Below the pieces are notes generated by a model. It was not told where the DNA came from. It saw nothing but the letters and a program-made list of their open reading frames with translations, and did no database searches. Both the position numbers and the translations under genes were made by a program. DNA of 64,000 nucleotides, from NCBI GenBank assembly GCA_008123405.1, contig VSSA01000006.1, forward strand, positions 124,001 through 188,000. Direction: 5' to 3'. Origin of the DNA: Nocardioides sp. BGMRC 2183 (lineage in GTDB: Bacteria > Actinomycetota > Actinomycetes > Propionibacteriales > Nocardioidaceae). Positions 25,449-35,031 of this stretch are shown here, piece after piece. How positions within the stretch are numbered: position 1 is the stretch's first letter; each line of letters opens with the position of its first letter.

Positions 25449-25817
25449 ATGATTCAGCAGGAGTCGCGACTCAAGGTCGCCGACAACACCGGTGCCAAGG
25501 AGATCCTTTGCATCCGGGTTCTCGGCGGTTCCGGTCGTCGCTACGCCGGGATCGGCGACACCATCGTCGCCACCGTCAAGGACGCCATCCCCGGCGGCAA
25601 CGTCAAGAAGGGCGACGTCGTCAAGGCGGTCGTCGTGCGCACCGTCAAGGAGCGCCGCCGGCCCGACGGCTCGTACATCCGCTTCGACGAGAACGCCGCG
25701 GTGATCCTCAAGAACGACGGCGAGCCGCGTGGCACCCGCATCTTCGGTCCGGTGGGCCGCGAGCTGCGCGACAAGAAGTTCATGAAGATCATCTCGCTCG
25801 CCCCGGAGGTGCTGTGA
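25449..25817 (+). CDS. rplN: 50S ribosomal protein L14
   Basis: 122 residues. [19 protein letters not shown] is the universal start, and [20 protein letters not shown] is the L14 core. It forms bridges to the 30S and is the docking site of silencing factor RsfS. CAGGAGAAGAA lies just before ATG 25449. Confidence 0.98.
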   Translation: MIQQESRLKVADNTGAKEILCIRVLGGSGRRYAGIGDTIVATVKDAIPGGNVKKGDVVKAVVVRTVKERRRPDGSYIRFDENAAVILKNDGEPRGTRIFGPVGRELRDKKFMKIISLAPEVL

Positions 25818-26182
25818 TGGGTAAGCCGAACCTCCGCATCAAGAAGGGCGACACCGTCAAGGTGATCGCAGGCAAGGACAAGGGCGCCGAGGGCAAGGTC
25901 ATCAAGGTGCTCCGCGAGGAGCAGCGGGTGGTCGTCGAGGGCGTCAACCGCATCAAGAAGCACACCAAGGTCGTCGACCAGGGTGGTCGCGCCGGCAACA
26001 CCGGCGGCATCATCACCACCGAGGCGCCGATCCACGTGTCGAACGTGATGCTGGTCGAGGGCGACGGCGTGACTCGCGTGGGTTACAAGCGCGTCGAGGT
26101 GACCAAGCGTCGCCCCGACGGCTCGGAGTACAGCTCCACCCGCAGCGTCCGCATCTCCCGCACGACCGGTAAGGAGATCTGA
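25817..26182 (+). CDS. rplX: 50S ribosomal protein L24
   Basis: 121 residues. [20 protein letters not shown] is the KOW motif; [20 protein letters not shown] follows. L24 initiates 50S assembly. ATG 25817 overlaps the rplN stop (TGATG). Confidence 0.98.
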   Translation: MGKPNLRIKKGDTVKVIAGKDKGAEGKVIKVLREEQRVVVEGVNRIKKHTKVVDQGGRAGNTGGIITTEAPIHVSNVMLVEGDGVTRVGYKRVEVTKRRPDGSEYSSTRSVRISRTTGKEI

Positions 26183-26184
26183 GG

Positions 26185-26760
26185 ATGACCGAGACCACCG
26201 TGGCCGCCGAGAAGGTCACCCCTCGTCTCAAGACGAAGTACCGCGAGGAGATCCTCCCGGCGCTGAAGGCCGAGTTCGAGATCCCCAACGTCATGCAGGT
26301 CCCCGGCATGACCAAGATCGTGGTCAACATGGGCGTCGGCGAGGCGGCTCGTGACTCCAAGCTGATCGAGGGCGCCATCCGCGACCTCACCGCGATCACC
26401 GGGCAGAAGCCGGCGGTCACCAAGGCTCGCAAGTCGATCGCGCAGTTCAAGCTGCGTGAGGGCATGCCGATCGGTGCCCACGTGACGCTGCGCGGCGACC
26501 GGATGTGGGAGTTCCTCGACCGGCTGCTGTCGCTCGCGCTCCCGCGGATCCGTGACTTCCGCGGTCTCTCGCCCAAGCAGTTCGACGGGCGTGGCAACTA
26601 CACCTTCGGTCTCACCGAGCAGGTCATGTTCCACGAGATCGACCAGGACAAGATCGACCGCAGCCGAGGCATGGACATCACCATCGTCACCACGGCCACC
26701 AACGACGACCAGGGCCGCGCGCTGCTCAAGCAGCTCGGGTTCCCGTTCAAGGAGAACTGA
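26185..26760 (+). CDS. rplE: 50S ribosomal protein L5
   Basis: 191 residues. [19 protein letters not shown] and [19 protein letters not shown] are family signatures; L5 binds 5S rRNA and P-site tRNA. It starts 2 nt after rplX. RBS AAGGAGATCTGAGG spans the preceding stop. Confidence 0.98.
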
Positions 26761-26761
26761 C

Positions 26762-26947
26762 ATGGCGAAGACCGCGCTGAAGGTCAAGGCCGCGCGCAAG
26801 CCGAAGTTCGCGGTGCGTGGCTACACCCGCTGCCAGCGGTGTGGCCGCCCCAAGGCCGTCTACCGCAAGTTCGGCCTGTGCCGGATCTGCCTGCGGGAGA
26901 TGGCCCACCGCGGCGAGCTTCCCGGCGTCACCAAGTCCTCTTGGTGA
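26762..26947 (+). CDS. rpsZ: 30S ribosomal protein S14, zinc-binding type Z
   Basis: 61 residues. The four cysteines of CQRCGRPK and [16 protein letters not shown] form the zinc ribbon, marking the short type Z form rather than the 100-residue zinc-free S14. No zinc-independent paralogue is in the window. It starts 1 nt after rplE. Confidence 0.97.
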
Positions 26948-27024
26948 GCTGACCACAACACACGAAGTTGCAGGTCCATCCGCCGCCGAGTGGGTGGAAA
27001 CCACAGCAGAAGGAATCACACATC

Positions 27025-27429
27025 ATGACGATGACTGACCCGATCGCAGACATGCTCACGCGTCTGCGCAACGCCAACCAGGCGTACCACGACGCGGTGA
27101 CCATGCCGTACAGCAAGCTGAAGCAGGGCGTCGCGGAGATCCTCAAGCAGGAGGGTTACATCACCTCCTTCGAGGTGTCCGACAACGAGAACGGCGTCGG
27201 CCAGCTGCTGACGATCACGCTCAAGTACGGCCGCAACCGGGAACGCTCCATCGCGGGCGTCCGCCGGATCAGCAAGCCCGGTCTGCGGGTGTACGCCAAG
27301 CACACCGGTCTGCCGAAGGTTCTCGGCGGCCTGGGCGTGGCGATCATCTCGACCAGCCAGGGCCTGCTGACTGACCGTCAGGCCAACCAGAAGGGCGTGG
27401 GTGGGGAAGTCCTCGCCTACGTCTGGTGA
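27025..27429 (+). CDS. rpsH: 30S ribosomal protein S8
   Basis: 134 residues. [20 protein letters not shown] is the normal N-terminus, so ATG 27025 is used, with AGAAGGA 10 nt upstream. Central domain 16S rRNA binder; C-terminus [11 protein letters not shown]. The 77-nt gap to rpsZ contains no clear promoter. Confidence 0.98.
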   Translation: MTMTDPIADMLTRLRNANQAYHDAVTMPYSKLKQGVAEILKQEGYITSFEVSDNENGVGQLLTITLKYGRNRERSIAGVRRISKPGLRVYAKHTGLPKVLGGLGVAIISTSQGLLTDRQANQKGVGGEVLAYVW

Positions 27430-27457
27430 CGAGGACCAGGAAGAAGGAAGCACAGCA

Positions 27458-27997
27458 ATGTCGCGCATTGGCAAGCTCCCGGTTCCGGTCCCGGCCGGAG
27501 TCGACGTCCAGATCGACGGAGCGGTCGTGACCGTGAAGGGCCCCAAGGGCAGCCTCACGCACACCGTGGCCGCTCCGATCACGGTGGAGAAGGGCGACGG
27601 CGTCCTCGACGTCCAGCGCCCCGACGACCACCGCGAGAGCAAGGCCCTCCACGGCCTCTCCCGGACGCTCATCAACAACATGGTCATCGGTGTCACCGAG
27701 GGCTACGAGAAGAAGCTCGAGATCGTCGGCGTGGGTTACCGCGTGCTCTCCAAGGGCCCGACGCAGCTGGAGTTCCAGCTCGGCTACTCGCACTCGATCA
27801 TCTTCGACGCCCCGGACGGCATCACCTTCGCCGTCGAGGGCCCCACCAAGCTGGGTGTCCAGGGCATCGACAAGCAGTTGGTCGGCGAGGTCGCCGCCAA
27901 CATCCGCAAGCTCCGCAAGCCCGAGCCCTACAAGGGCAAGGGCGTCCGGTACGCCGGCGAGCACATCCGTCGCAAGGTCGGAAAGGCTGGTAAGTGA
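27458..27997 (+). CDS. rplF: 50S ribosomal protein L6
   Basis: 179 residues. [20 protein letters not shown] begins the protein, and [20 protein letters not shown] is the C-terminal L6 signature. It lies near the sarcin-ricin loop. GAAGGAAGCACAGCA precedes ATG 27458. Confidence 0.98.
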   Translation: MSRIGKLPVPVPAGVDVQIDGAVVTVKGPKGSLTHTVAAPITVEKGDGVLDVQRPDDHRESKALHGLSRTLINNMVIGVTEGYEKKLEIVGVGYRVLSKGPTQLEFQLGYSHSIIFDAPDGITFAVEGPTKLGVQGIDKQLVGEVAANIRKLRKPEPYKGKGVRYAGEHIRRKVGKAGK

Positions 27998-27999
27998 CC

Positions 28000-28383
28000 A
28001 TGGCGATCACTCTCAAGCACCAGCGCCACCTCTCGGCCCGGGCGAAGTCTCGCCTGCGTCGCCAGATCCGTGGCCGCAAGAAGGTCTCCGGCACTGCCGC
28101 GCGTCCGCGCCTGGTGGTCACCCGGTCCACCAAGCACATCTCCGTCCAGGTCGTCGACGACCTGGTCGGCAAGACCATCGCGTCCGCGTCGACCATGGAG
28201 GGCGACCTGCGGTCGCTCGACGGTGACAAGACCGCGAAGGCCAAGAAGGTCGGCGAGCTCGTCGCCGCCCGTGCCAAGGACGCCGGGATCGAGGCGGTCG
28301 TCTTCGACCGTTCCGGCAACAAGTACCACGGTCGCATCGCGGCCCTGGCTGATGGCGCCCGCGAGGGCGGCCTGAGCTTCTGA
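28000..28383 (+). CDS. rplR: 50S ribosomal protein L18
   Basis: 127 residues. [20 protein letters not shown] is the usual start; a GTG at 27994 in frame is possible but would only add two residues. [20 protein letters not shown] closes it. It binds 5S rRNA with L5. Confidence 0.97.
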   Translation: MAITLKHQRHLSARAKSRLRRQIRGRKKVSGTAARPRLVVTRSTKHISVQVVDDLVGKTIASASTMEGDLRSLDGDKTAKAKKVGELVAARAKDAGIEAVVFDRSGNKYHGRIAALADGAREGGLSF

Positions 28384-28411
28384 CCGCGAGAAAGACAAGG
28401 GAGACAGACTC

Positions 28412-29041
28412 ATGAGCGGAGCCCAGCGCGGACAGCGTTCGGGTGGCGACCGCCGGGGCGGCCGTGACGACCGCCGAGGCGGCGCCGACAAGAACCAGTA
28501 CGTCGAGCGCGTCGTCGCCATCAACCGTGTCGCCAAGGTCGTGAAGGGTGGACGTCGCTTCAGCTTCACCGCCCTGGTCGTCGTCGGTGACGGTGACGGC
28601 TTGGTCGGCGTCGGCTACGGCAAGGCCAAGGAGGTGCCCGCGGCGATCGCCAAGGGTGTCGAGGAAGCGAAGAAGAACTTCTTCCGCGTGCCTCGGATCC
28701 AGGGCACCATCCCGCACCCGGTCCAGGGTGAGAAGGCTGCCGGCGTGGTGTTCCTGCGCCCCGCCGCCCCCGGTACCGGTGTGATCGCCGGCGGCCCGGT
28801 GCGTGCGGTGCTGGAATGCGCCGGCATCCACGACGTGCTGAGCAAGTCGCTCGGTTCGTCGAACCAGATCAACATCGTCCACGCCACCGTGGAGGCACTG
28901 CGGATGCTCGAGCAGCCCGAGGCTGTTGCGTCGCGCCGCGGCCTGCCGGTCGAGGACGTCGCTCCGGCCGCGCTGCTGAAGGCGAAGGCCGAGGGCGAAG
29001 CCGAGGCGGCAGCCGCGGCGAAGACCGAGGTGAACGTCTGA
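28412..29041 (+). CDS. rpsE: 30S ribosomal protein S5
   Basis: 209 residues. An Arg/Gly/Asp-rich N-terminus ([16 protein letters not shown]) precedes the double-stranded RNA-binding domain [19 protein letters not shown]-like segment and [21 protein letters not shown] fidelity protein at the mRNA entry. AAGGGAGACAGACTC lies before ATG 28412. Confidence 0.98.
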   Translation: MSGAQRGQRSGGDRRGGRDDRRGGADKNQYVERVVAINRVAKVVKGGRRFSFTALVVVGDGDGLVGVGYGKAKEVPAAIAKGVEEAKKNFFRVPRIQGTIPHPVQGEKAAGVVFLRPAAPGTGVIAGGPVRAVLECAGIHDVLSKSLGSSNQINIVHATVEALRMLEQPEAVASRRGLPVEDVAPAALLKAKAEGEAEAAAAAKTEVNV

Positions 29042-29229
29042 TGGCGCAGCTGAAGGTCCAGCAGAAGAAGTCGACGATCGGCTGCAAGGCCAACCAGCGC
29101 GAGACCCTGCGCACGCTCGGTCTCAAGCGGATCGGCGACGTCGTGATCAAGGAGGACCGTCCCGAGATCCGGGGCATGGTCCAGACCGTCCGTCACCTGG
29201 TGACGGTCGAGGTTGTCGGAGGCGAGTGA
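29041..29229 (+). CDS. rpmD: 50S ribosomal protein L30
   Basis: 62 residues. [20 protein letters not shown] and [18 protein letters not shown] identify L30. ATG 29041 overlaps the rpsE stop (TGATG). Confidence 0.97.
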   Translation: MAQLKVQQKKSTIGCKANQRETLRTLGLKRIGDVVIKEDRPEIRGMVQTVRHLVTVEVVGGE

Positions 29230-29231
29230 CC

Positions 29232-29672
29232 ATGACTCTCAAGCTCCACCACCTCCGCCCCGCGGAGGGTGCGAAGAAGGCCAAGACGCGCGTCGGTCGC
29301 GGTGAGGCCTCGAAGGGCAAGACCGCCGGTCGCGGTACCAAGGGCACCAAGGCACGCAACCAGGTTCCGGTTGCGTTCGAGGGTGGCCAGATGCCGCTCC
29401 ACATGCGGCTGCCGAAGCTCAAGGGCTTCAAGAACCCGTTCAAGGTGACCTTCCAGGTCGTCAACCTCGACCGGATCAGCGAGCTCTTCCCCGAGGGTGG
29501 CGACGTCACCCCGGAGTCGCTCGTGGCCCGCGGTGCGGTGCGCAAGGGCGAGCCCGTCAAGGTGCTCGGCCAGGGCGACCTCACCGTGAAGGTGTCGGTG
29601 AGCGCGAATGCGTTCTCCAACTCCGCCAAGGAGAAGATCGAGGGCGCCGGCGGGACCGTCACGGTTCTGTGA
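29232..29672 (+). CDS. rplO: 50S ribosomal protein L15
   Basis: 146 residues. [20 protein letters not shown] and [19 protein letters not shown] are the basic N-terminal signature. ATG 29232 is the canonical start; GTG 29226 would add two residues. Last gene of this segment, followed directly by a terminator hairpin. Confidence 0.98.
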   Translation: MTLKLHHLRPAEGAKKAKTRVGRGEASKGKTAGRGTKGTKARNQVPVAFEGGQMPLHMRLPKLKGFKNPFKVTFQVVNLDRISELFPEGGDVTPESLVARGAVRKGEPVKVLGQGDLTVKVSVSANAFSNSAKEKIEGAGGTVTVL

Positions 29673-29683
29673 CCCATCGTGGA

Positions 29684-29721
29684 GGGCGCGGCAGTGTGGT
29701 GTTGAGCCGCCTGCCGCGCCC
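29684..29721 (+). terminator. Hairpin terminator after rplO
   Basis: GGGCGCGGCAG (29684-29694) pairs perfectly with CTGCCGCGCCC (29711-29721), loop 16 nt; the stem extends by further A-T, G-T and G-C pairs. No U-run follows, as is common in high-GC genomes. It separates rplO from the secY promoter. Confidence 0.65.
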
Positions 29722-29749
29722 TTCGCGCATCCACCGACCCCCTGCCTGT

Positions 29750-29755
29750 TAGGCT
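29750..29755 (+). promoter_or_regulatory. -10 box upstream of secY
   Basis: TAGGCT, about 95 nt before GTG 29851 and 28 nt after the rplO terminator hairpin. No convincing -35 element. It suggests that secY-adk-map forms its own transcription unit. Confidence 0.45.
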
Positions 29756-29850
29756 TCCCCGCGGCCGCTCGCAACCCCCGGAACAGTGGTCACCGATGAC
29801 CGGTTCCACGGCACGTGCCGGCGGCAGCCAGGAGTAGAAAGAGGACCCGA

Positions 29851-31155
29851 GTGCTCAGCGCGTTCGTGAACGCATTCCGGACACCGGATCTGCGGCGCAA
29901 GCTGTTGTTCGTCCTGTTGATCATCGTGATCTTCCGGGCCGGCTCGCAGATCCCGGCCCCGGGTGTGGACGTGGCCAACGTCGAGAGGTGCATCCAGATC
30001 GCCCAGGAGGGCGACAACGCCGGGCTCTACAGTCTGGTCAATCTCTTCTCCGGTGGCGCGCTGCTGCAGCTGACGATCTTCGCGCTCGGCATCATGCCGT
30101 ACATCACCGCGAGCATCATCCTGCAGCTGCTGGTGGTCGTGATCCCGCGGCTGGAGGCCCTTAAGAAGGAGGGCCAGGCCGGTCAGACCAAGATCACCCA
30201 GTACACCCGCTACCTGACGCTCGGCCTCGCGGTGCTCCAGGCCACCGGCATCGTCGCGCTGGCACGTTCCGGCGACCTGCTGCAGGGCTGCCCCGACCCG
30301 CTGCTGCACAGCGACGGCACCAAGACCTTCCTGGTCATGGTGATCACCATGACCGCCGGCACCGCGGTGATCATGTGGCTCGGCGAGCTGATCACCGAAC
30401 GCGGCGTCGGCAACGGCATGTCGATCCTGATCTTCTGCCAGGTGGTCGCCACCTTCCCGACCGCCCTCTGGCAGGTCGGCAAGCAGCAGGGCTGGTGGGT
30501 CTTCGGCGTGGTCATCGCGATCGGTCTGGTGATCGTGGCAGCGGTCATCTTCATCGAGCAGGCGCAGCGCCGGATCCCGGTCCAGTACGCCCGCCGGATG
30601 GTCGGCCGCAAGATGTTCGGCGGCAGCTCCACCTACATCCCGCTCAAGGTCAACCAGGCCGGCATCATCCCGGTCATCTTCGCCTCGTCGCTGCTGTACC
30701 TGCCGGCGATGGCGGTGCAGTTCAACCAGAACAGCGACTCCGCCTGGGTGGGCTGGGTCGACAAGTACCTGGTCGATCAGGGCAACCCCGCCCACATGGC
30801 CCTCTATGTCGGCCTCATCATCTTCTTCACCTACTTCTACGTGTCGATCACCTTCAACCCTGAAGAGGTGGCGGACAACATGAAGAAGTACGGCGGCTTC
30901 ATCCCCGGGATCCGGGCGGGCAAGCCGACCCAGGACTACCTGTCCTACGTCCTCTCCCGCATCACGCTGCCCGGCGCGCTCTACCTCGCGGTCATCTCGC
31001 TCATCCCGCTGATCGCGTTCGTCATGATCGACGCCAACGCGAACTTCCCCTTCGGCGGTACTTCGATCCTGATCATGGTCGGTGTCGCGCTCGACACGGT
31101 GAAGCAGATCGAGAGCCAGCTGCAGCAGCGCAACTACGAAGGATTCCTCCGGTAA
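29851..31155 (+). CDS. secY: Preprotein translocase subunit SecY
   Basis: 434 residues, ten predicted transmembrane helices. It forms the SecYEG channel. [33 protein letters not shown] is split over TM1; [16 protein letters not shown] is the TM2b signature and [10 protein letters not shown]-like [15 protein letters not shown] is in TM4/5. GTG 29851 follows AAAGAGGACCCGA; in-frame codons before it have no RBS. The stop overlaps adk (TAATG). Confidence 0.97.
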   Translation: MLSAFVNAFRTPDLRRKLLFVLLIIVIFRAGSQIPAPGVDVANVERCIQIAQEGDNAGLYSLVNLFSGGALLQLTIFALGIMPYITASIILQLLVVVIPRLEALKKEGQAGQTKITQYTRYLTLGLAVLQATGIVALARSGDLLQGCPDPLLHSDGTKTFLVMVITMTAGTAVIMWLGELITERGVGNGMSILIFCQVVATFPTALWQVGKQQGWWVFGVVIAIGLVIVAAVIFIEQAQRRIPVQYARRMVGRKMFGGSSTYIPLKVNQAGIIPVIFASSLLYLPAMAVQFNQNSDSAWVGWVDKYLVDQGNPAHMALYVGLIIFFTYFYVSITFNPEEVADNMKKYGGFIPGIRAGKPTQDYLSYVLSRITLPGALYLAVISLIPLIAFVMIDANANFPFGGTSILIMVGVALDTVKQIESQLQQRNYEGFLR

Positions 31156-31730
31156 TGCGTCTTCTCATCATGGGCCCCCCGGGTGCCGGCAAGGGCACCC
31201 AGGCCGCGTACATCGCGGACCGGGCCGGCATACCCGCGATCTCGACCGGGGACATCTTCCGCGCGAACGTCTCCCAGGGGACGCCGCTGGGTGTCGAGGC
31301 CAAGCGCTACATGGACGCCGGCGAGTACGTGCCGGACGAGATCACCAACGACATGGTGCGCAACCGGATCGCCGAGCCCGACGCCGAGCCGGGCTTCCTG
31401 CTCGACGGCTACCCGCGCACCCTGGCGCAGGTCGAGGAGCTGGACGCCATGCTGGCCGTGGGCGGCCACGACCTCGACGCCGTGGTGGTGCTCACCGCCG
31501 ACCCTGACGAGCTCGTGGCGCGGCTGCTGCAGCGCGCGACGACGGAGGGTCGTGCCGACGACACCGAGGAGGTCATCCGGCGACGCCAGGAGGTCTACCT
31601 CGCCGAGACCGCCCCGCTGGTCGAGGTCTACTCCCAGCGCGGCCTGGTTCGTGCCGTGGACGGCATGGGCGAGGTCGACGAGGTCACCGAGCGGATCCTC
31701 GGAGCCCTCGAACTGACCCCTCAGGGCTGA
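31155..31730 (+). CDS. adk: Adenylate kinase, short LID-less form
   Basis: 191 residues. P-loop [10 protein letters not shown] at about 7-16, STGDIFRAN (AMP site), [11 protein letters not shown]. Interconverts ATP + AMP and 2 ADP. Between the helices it has only the short loop [18 protein letters not shown] instead of the 27-residue zinc or salt-bridge LID, as usual in actinobacteria. Translationally coupled to secY. Confidence 0.97.
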   Translation: MRLLIMGPPGAGKGTQAAYIADRAGIPAISTGDIFRANVSQGTPLGVEAKRYMDAGEYVPDEITNDMVRNRIAEPDAEPGFLLDGYPRTLAQVEELDAMLAVGGHDLDAVVVLTADPDELVARLLQRATTEGRADDTEEVIRRRQEVYLAETAPLVEVYSQRGLVRAVDGMGEVDEVTERILGALELTPQG

Positions 31731-31749
31731 GACCCGCAGGCGGCCTCGC

Positions 31750-32577
31750 GTGTTCGGCGACCGTCGGATCCAGGTCAAGACCCCGGCGCAGATCCACTCC
31801 ATGCGGGCGGCTGGCCTGGTGGTGGGCGAGACGCTGGAGCTGCTCGGCTCCCGTGTCCGCCCGGGGATCAGCACCGCCGAGCTCGACCGGATCGCCGAGG
31901 AGCACATCCGCGACAGCGGCGCCGAGCCCTCCTTCCTCGGGTACGGCGAGCCCCCTTTTCCGGCATCGATCTGCGCCTCGGTCAACGAGGAGGTCGTGCA
32001 CGGCATCCCCGGCGCACGGGTGCTGGCCGAGGGCGACGTCATCTCGATCGACTGCGGCGCGATCGTCGACGGGTGGCACGGCGATGCCGCGATCACCGTC
32101 CCCGTCGGCGAGATCGCCGCTCCGGTGGCTGAGCTGCTGCGGGTCACCGAGGAGGCACTGTGGGCGGGTCTCGCCGCAGTCCGTCCCGGTGGCCGCGTCT
32201 CCGACATCGGGCACGCCGTGGAGACCTCCGTACGTGCCGCGGGGGAATACGGCATCGTGGAGGACTACACCGGCCACGGCATCGGCACTGCGATGCACAT
32301 GGCGCCCGACGTCCCGAACTACGGCCGTCCGGGCCGCGGGCCACGGCTGAAGCCGGGCATCGCGCTGGCGGTCGAGCCGATGGTGGTCCTGGGCGACCAG
32401 GCGAGCGGGATCGCGCCGGACGAATGGACCGTGGTCACCCTCGACGGCTCCTGGGCCGCGCACTACGAGCACACCTTCGCGCTCACCGAGACCGGGGTCT
32501 GGGTGCTGACCGCGCTGGATGGCGGCCGCCAGCAGCTCACCGCGCGCGGCGTGCCGTTCGGCGGTCCGGCAGACTGA
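31750..32577 (+). CDS. map: Type I methionine aminopeptidase
   Basis: 275 residues. Removes the initiator methionine from nascent proteins. The five metal ligands are recognisable: aspartates in SIDCGAIVDGWHGDAA, histidine in GHGIGTAMHMAPDVPNYG, and glutamates in VEPMVV and YEHTFALTE. No N-terminal SH3-binding extension is present. GTG 31750 fits the family length. It lies 19 nt after adk. Confidence 0.95.
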   Translation: MFGDRRIQVKTPAQIHSMRAAGLVVGETLELLGSRVRPGISTAELDRIAEEHIRDSGAEPSFLGYGEPPFPASICASVNEEVVHGIPGARVLAEGDVISIDCGAIVDGWHGDAAITVPVGEIAAPVAELLRVTEEALWAGLAAVRPGGRVSDIGHAVETSVRAAGEYGIVEDYTGHGIGTAMHMAPDVPNYGRPGRGPRLKPGIALAVEPMVVLGDQASGIAPDEWTVVTLDGSWAAHYEHTFALTETGVWVLTALDGGRQQLTARGVPFGGPAD

Positions 32578-32581
32578 CCGG

Positions 32582-33709
32582 GTGGACACCCCCGACGTCA
32601 TCACCCCGGCCGGACTCGCGGCCCGTCCGCTCCTCTTCGCCTCGGGGCCGGATGCGTACGTGGCCGAGCGGGTGATCCGCACCTGGTCCACCCCGGACGG
32701 CTCGTCGCGCGCCTGGGGCGACCAGGTCGTCGCGGCGCTCGGCCCGGGCGAGCGCGCCCTGGGGGCGCTCTCGTTCGCTCCCGGCGCGCCGGGAATCTTG
32801 CACCAGGTCGTCGGTGCGGAGCGCGCGCTACGCGGCCCGGCCGCGCCCCCGGTGGACCGGGAGTGGCGGGTGCGGGAGTTTCCGACGTCGGCCGAGTACG
32901 CGGAGATGGTGCGGACCGCGCTGACGCAGATCGCCCAAGGTCACCTGCACAAGGTGGTGCTGGGCCGCTGCCTCGACGTGGTCAGCGACCCGGCGCTCGA
33001 TCCGGCCGAGCTGCTCGACCGGCTGCTGGAGACACGTCCCGGTCGCTACGTCTTCTCCGTCCCGCTCACCGCGGGCGATGCGAGCGGCCCGCTGCTGGTC
33101 GGGGCGAGTCCGGAGCTGCTGGTGCGTCGTACCGGCGAGCAGATCCAGTGCACCCCGCTGGCCGGATCGGTGCCGCGCTCGGACGACCTGGACGAGGACC
33201 GGCAGCGCAGCGAGAGACTGCTGGAGTCGGCCAAGGACCTCGCCGAGCACGCCTACGTCGTGGACGCGATCGTGACCGCGCTGAAGGAGGTCTGCGTGGA
33301 GGTCGAGGCGCCGGCCCGCCCGCAGGTGATCGCCACCGACACCGTCTGGCACCTGGCCTCCCCGATCTCGGCTCGGTTGGCCGCCGGCACCGCCGGTCCG
33401 ACCGCCCTCGCGCTGGCCCAGATGCTGCACCCGACTCCGGCGGTCGGCGGAGTGCCGGTCGAGGCGGCCCAAGCGACGATCGCGGCGTTGGAGGGCGACC
33501 TGCGGGACTACTTCGCCGGCTGTGTCGGCTGGGTGGACGCCGACGGGGACGGGGAGTTCGCTGTCACCATTCGCGCCGCGGTGCTCGACCAGGAGCATCT
33601 GCGACTCTTCGCCGGCGCGGGGATCGTGGCCGGGTCGGACCCCGAGTCCGAGGTCCGGGAGACCGGCGCCAAGCTGGCCACCATGGCACGGGTGACCGGC
33701 CTGCCCTGA
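32582..33709 (+). CDS. Isochorismate synthase (MenF/EntC type)
   Basis: 375 residues, chorismate-utilising fold. Converts chorismate to isochorismate for menaquinone or a catecholate siderophore. C-terminal signatures: KVVLGRCLDV, CTPLAGSVPRS, DTVWHLASPISARL, HPTPAVGGVP, and LFAGAGIVAGSDPESEVRET with the Mg-binding glutamates. GTG 32582 lies 4 nt after the map stop, so the two genes are probably cotranscribed. No other men or siderophore gene is nearby; the pathway cannot be chosen from context. Confidence 0.88.
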   Translation: MDTPDVITPAGLAARPLLFASGPDAYVAERVIRTWSTPDGSSRAWGDQVVAALGPGERALGALSFAPGAPGILHQVVGAERALRGPAAPPVDREWRVREFPTSAEYAEMVRTALTQIAQGHLHKVVLGRCLDVVSDPALDPAELLDRLLETRPGRYVFSVPLTAGDASGPLLVGASPELLVRRTGEQIQCTPLAGSVPRSDDLDEDRQRSERLLESAKDLAEHAYVVDAIVTALKEVCVEVEAPARPQVIATDTVWHLASPISARLAAGTAGPTALALAQMLHPTPAVGGVPVEAAQATIAALEGDLRDYFAGCVGWVDADGDGEFAVTIRAAVLDQEHLRLFAGAGIVAGSDPESEVRETGAKLATMARVTGLP

Positions 33710-33792
33710 GGCTGCCTGCACCGGTGGGCCGGAGCGGGCGTCTTGAAGGCTGCTCCCGAATCATCGATGCTGGGGATCACGTGGGAGGATGA

Positions 33793-33902
33793 CGCCACCA
33801 GGGGGGAGTACTCCTTCGCTCCGGGGTCGTCATCACGACCGGTCAACGTCGACCGGTCCGGGCCCGGAGGTCGCCTGTCCGCGGCGGAAGAGACCTCGGG
33901 CG
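33793..33902 (+). ncRNA. yybP-ykoY-type manganese riboswitch upstream of the TerC gene
   Basis: The conserved aptamer segments are present in order: GGGGAGTA (33803-33810), GTCGTCATCACGACC (33826-33840) corresponding to the GUCAUCA-type region, and GGAAGAGACCTC near the 3' end (33886-33897). The terminal helix P1 can form between CGCC..AGG (33793-33802) and CCT..GGCG (33894-33902). TerC-family Mn exporters are known targets of this class. The sequence of 33903-33941 holds the SD AAGGATCC and probably the expression platform. TTGAAG (33743) with GATGCT (33766) may be its promoter, weakly supported. Confidence 0.75.
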
Positions 33903-33941
33903 ATCAATCGACCGCTCAGTAAAGGACCCTCAAGGATCCCC

Positions 33942-34979
33942 ATGGACGTTTCCACCCTGGAATGGACGATCACCATCGCCGTCACCGTCGGCGTGCTGAT
34001 CTTCGATGTCATCGTCATCGCCCGCGACCCGCACGAGCCCTCGATGAAGGAGTGCGCGATCGCGCTGTGCTTCTACATCGGCGCCGCGGTGATCTTCGGC
34101 ATGTGGACGCTGCTCTACCACGGCCACGACTACGGCATCGAGTTCTATGCGGGCTGGCTCACCGAGTACAGCCTCTCCATCGACAACCTCTTCGTCTTCA
34201 TCATCTTGATGTCGGCGCTCAAGGTGCCCCGTAAGTATCAGCAGGAAGCGCTGATGGTGGGCATCATCCTGGCGCTGATCTTCCGCGGCATCTTCATCGC
34301 GGTCGGCTACACGCTGATCGAGAACTTCAGCTTCGTCTTCTACATCTTCGGCGCGTTCCTGGTCTACACGGCCTACACCCTGGTGAAGAGCTACACCAGC
34401 GACGAGGAGGAGCACCCCGAGGACAACATCGTCGTCAAGTTCGCCCAGCGCCACATGAACGTCGGCACGGAGTACCGCGGGCTCAAGCTGTGGTGGGTGG
34501 AGAACGGCACCCGCGTGGTCTCCCCGATCCTGATCGTGATCATCGCCCTGGGCGTCACCGACATCCTCTTCGCCCTGGACTCGATCCCGGCCATCTTCGG
34601 CATCACCCAGGAGCCCTACCTGGTCTTCACCGCGAACGTGTTCGCGCTGATGGGTCTGCGCCAGCTCTACTTCCTGCTGGGCGGCCTGCTGAAGAAGCTG
34701 GTCTACCTCTCGCTGGGTCTCTCGTTCATCCTCGCCTTCATCGGCGTCAAGCTGGTGCTGCACGCGCTCCACGAGAACGAGCTGCCGTTCATCAACGGCG
34801 GCGAGCACGTCAAGGTCCCGGAGATCTCCTCGCTGCTGAGCCTGGGCGTCATTATCGCGACCCTGGTGATCACGGCGGTGGCGAGCCTGCTCAAGACCCG
34901 CAACGACCCGGAGTACGCCACGGTGGCGCCCGACGCCGACGACGTCGACGACACCGAGGGGCCGGACTGGAAGCGCTGA
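33942..34979 (+). CDS. TerC-family membrane protein, probable manganese exporter
   Basis: 345 residues, about eight to nine transmembrane helices. EYSLSIDNLFVFIILM and the repeated equivalent GVTDILFALDSIPAIFGIT carry the paired acidic residues of the TerC/Alx family, which exports Mn and protects exoenzyme metalation. ATG 33942 follows AAGGATCCCC. The upstream manganese riboswitch strongly supports the metal. A cytoplasmic acidic tail (VAPDADDVDDTEGPDWKR) ends the protein. It is an insertion among ribosomal-cluster genes. Confidence 0.9.
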   Translation: MDVSTLEWTITIAVTVGVLIFDVIVIARDPHEPSMKECAIALCFYIGAAVIFGMWTLLYHGHDYGIEFYAGWLTEYSLSIDNLFVFIILMSALKVPRKYQQEALMVGIILALIFRGIFIAVGYTLIENFSFVFYIFGAFLVYTAYTLVKSYTSDEEEHPEDNIVVKFAQRHMNVGTEYRGLKLWWVENGTRVVSPILIVIIALGVTDILFALDSIPAIFGITQEPYLVFTANVFALMGLRQLYFLLGGLLKKLVYLSLGLSFILAFIGVKLVLHALHENELPFINGGEHVKVPEISSLLSLGVIIATLVITAVASLLKTRNDPEYATVAPDADDVDDTEGPDWKR

Positions 34980-34988
34980 GGGATGATC

Positions 34989-35030
34989 TAGGGTTTCCTC
35001 GTCAGCGCTCCCGAGCTCGGCGAGGAAACC
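34989..35030 (+). promoter_or_regulatory. -10 box and RBS-occluding inverted repeat before the FHA-ABC gene
   Basis: TAGGGT (34989-34994) is a candidate -10. GGTTTCCTCG (34992-35001) is perfectly complementary to CGAGGAAACC (35021-35030), loop 19 nt. The 3' arm contains GAGGAAA, the ribosome binding site of GTG 35032. The hairpin could end terC transcription, or mask the RBS in read-through transcripts. A transcript from TAGGGT would start near 35001 and lack the 5' arm. Confidence 0.5.
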
Positions 35031-35031
35031 T

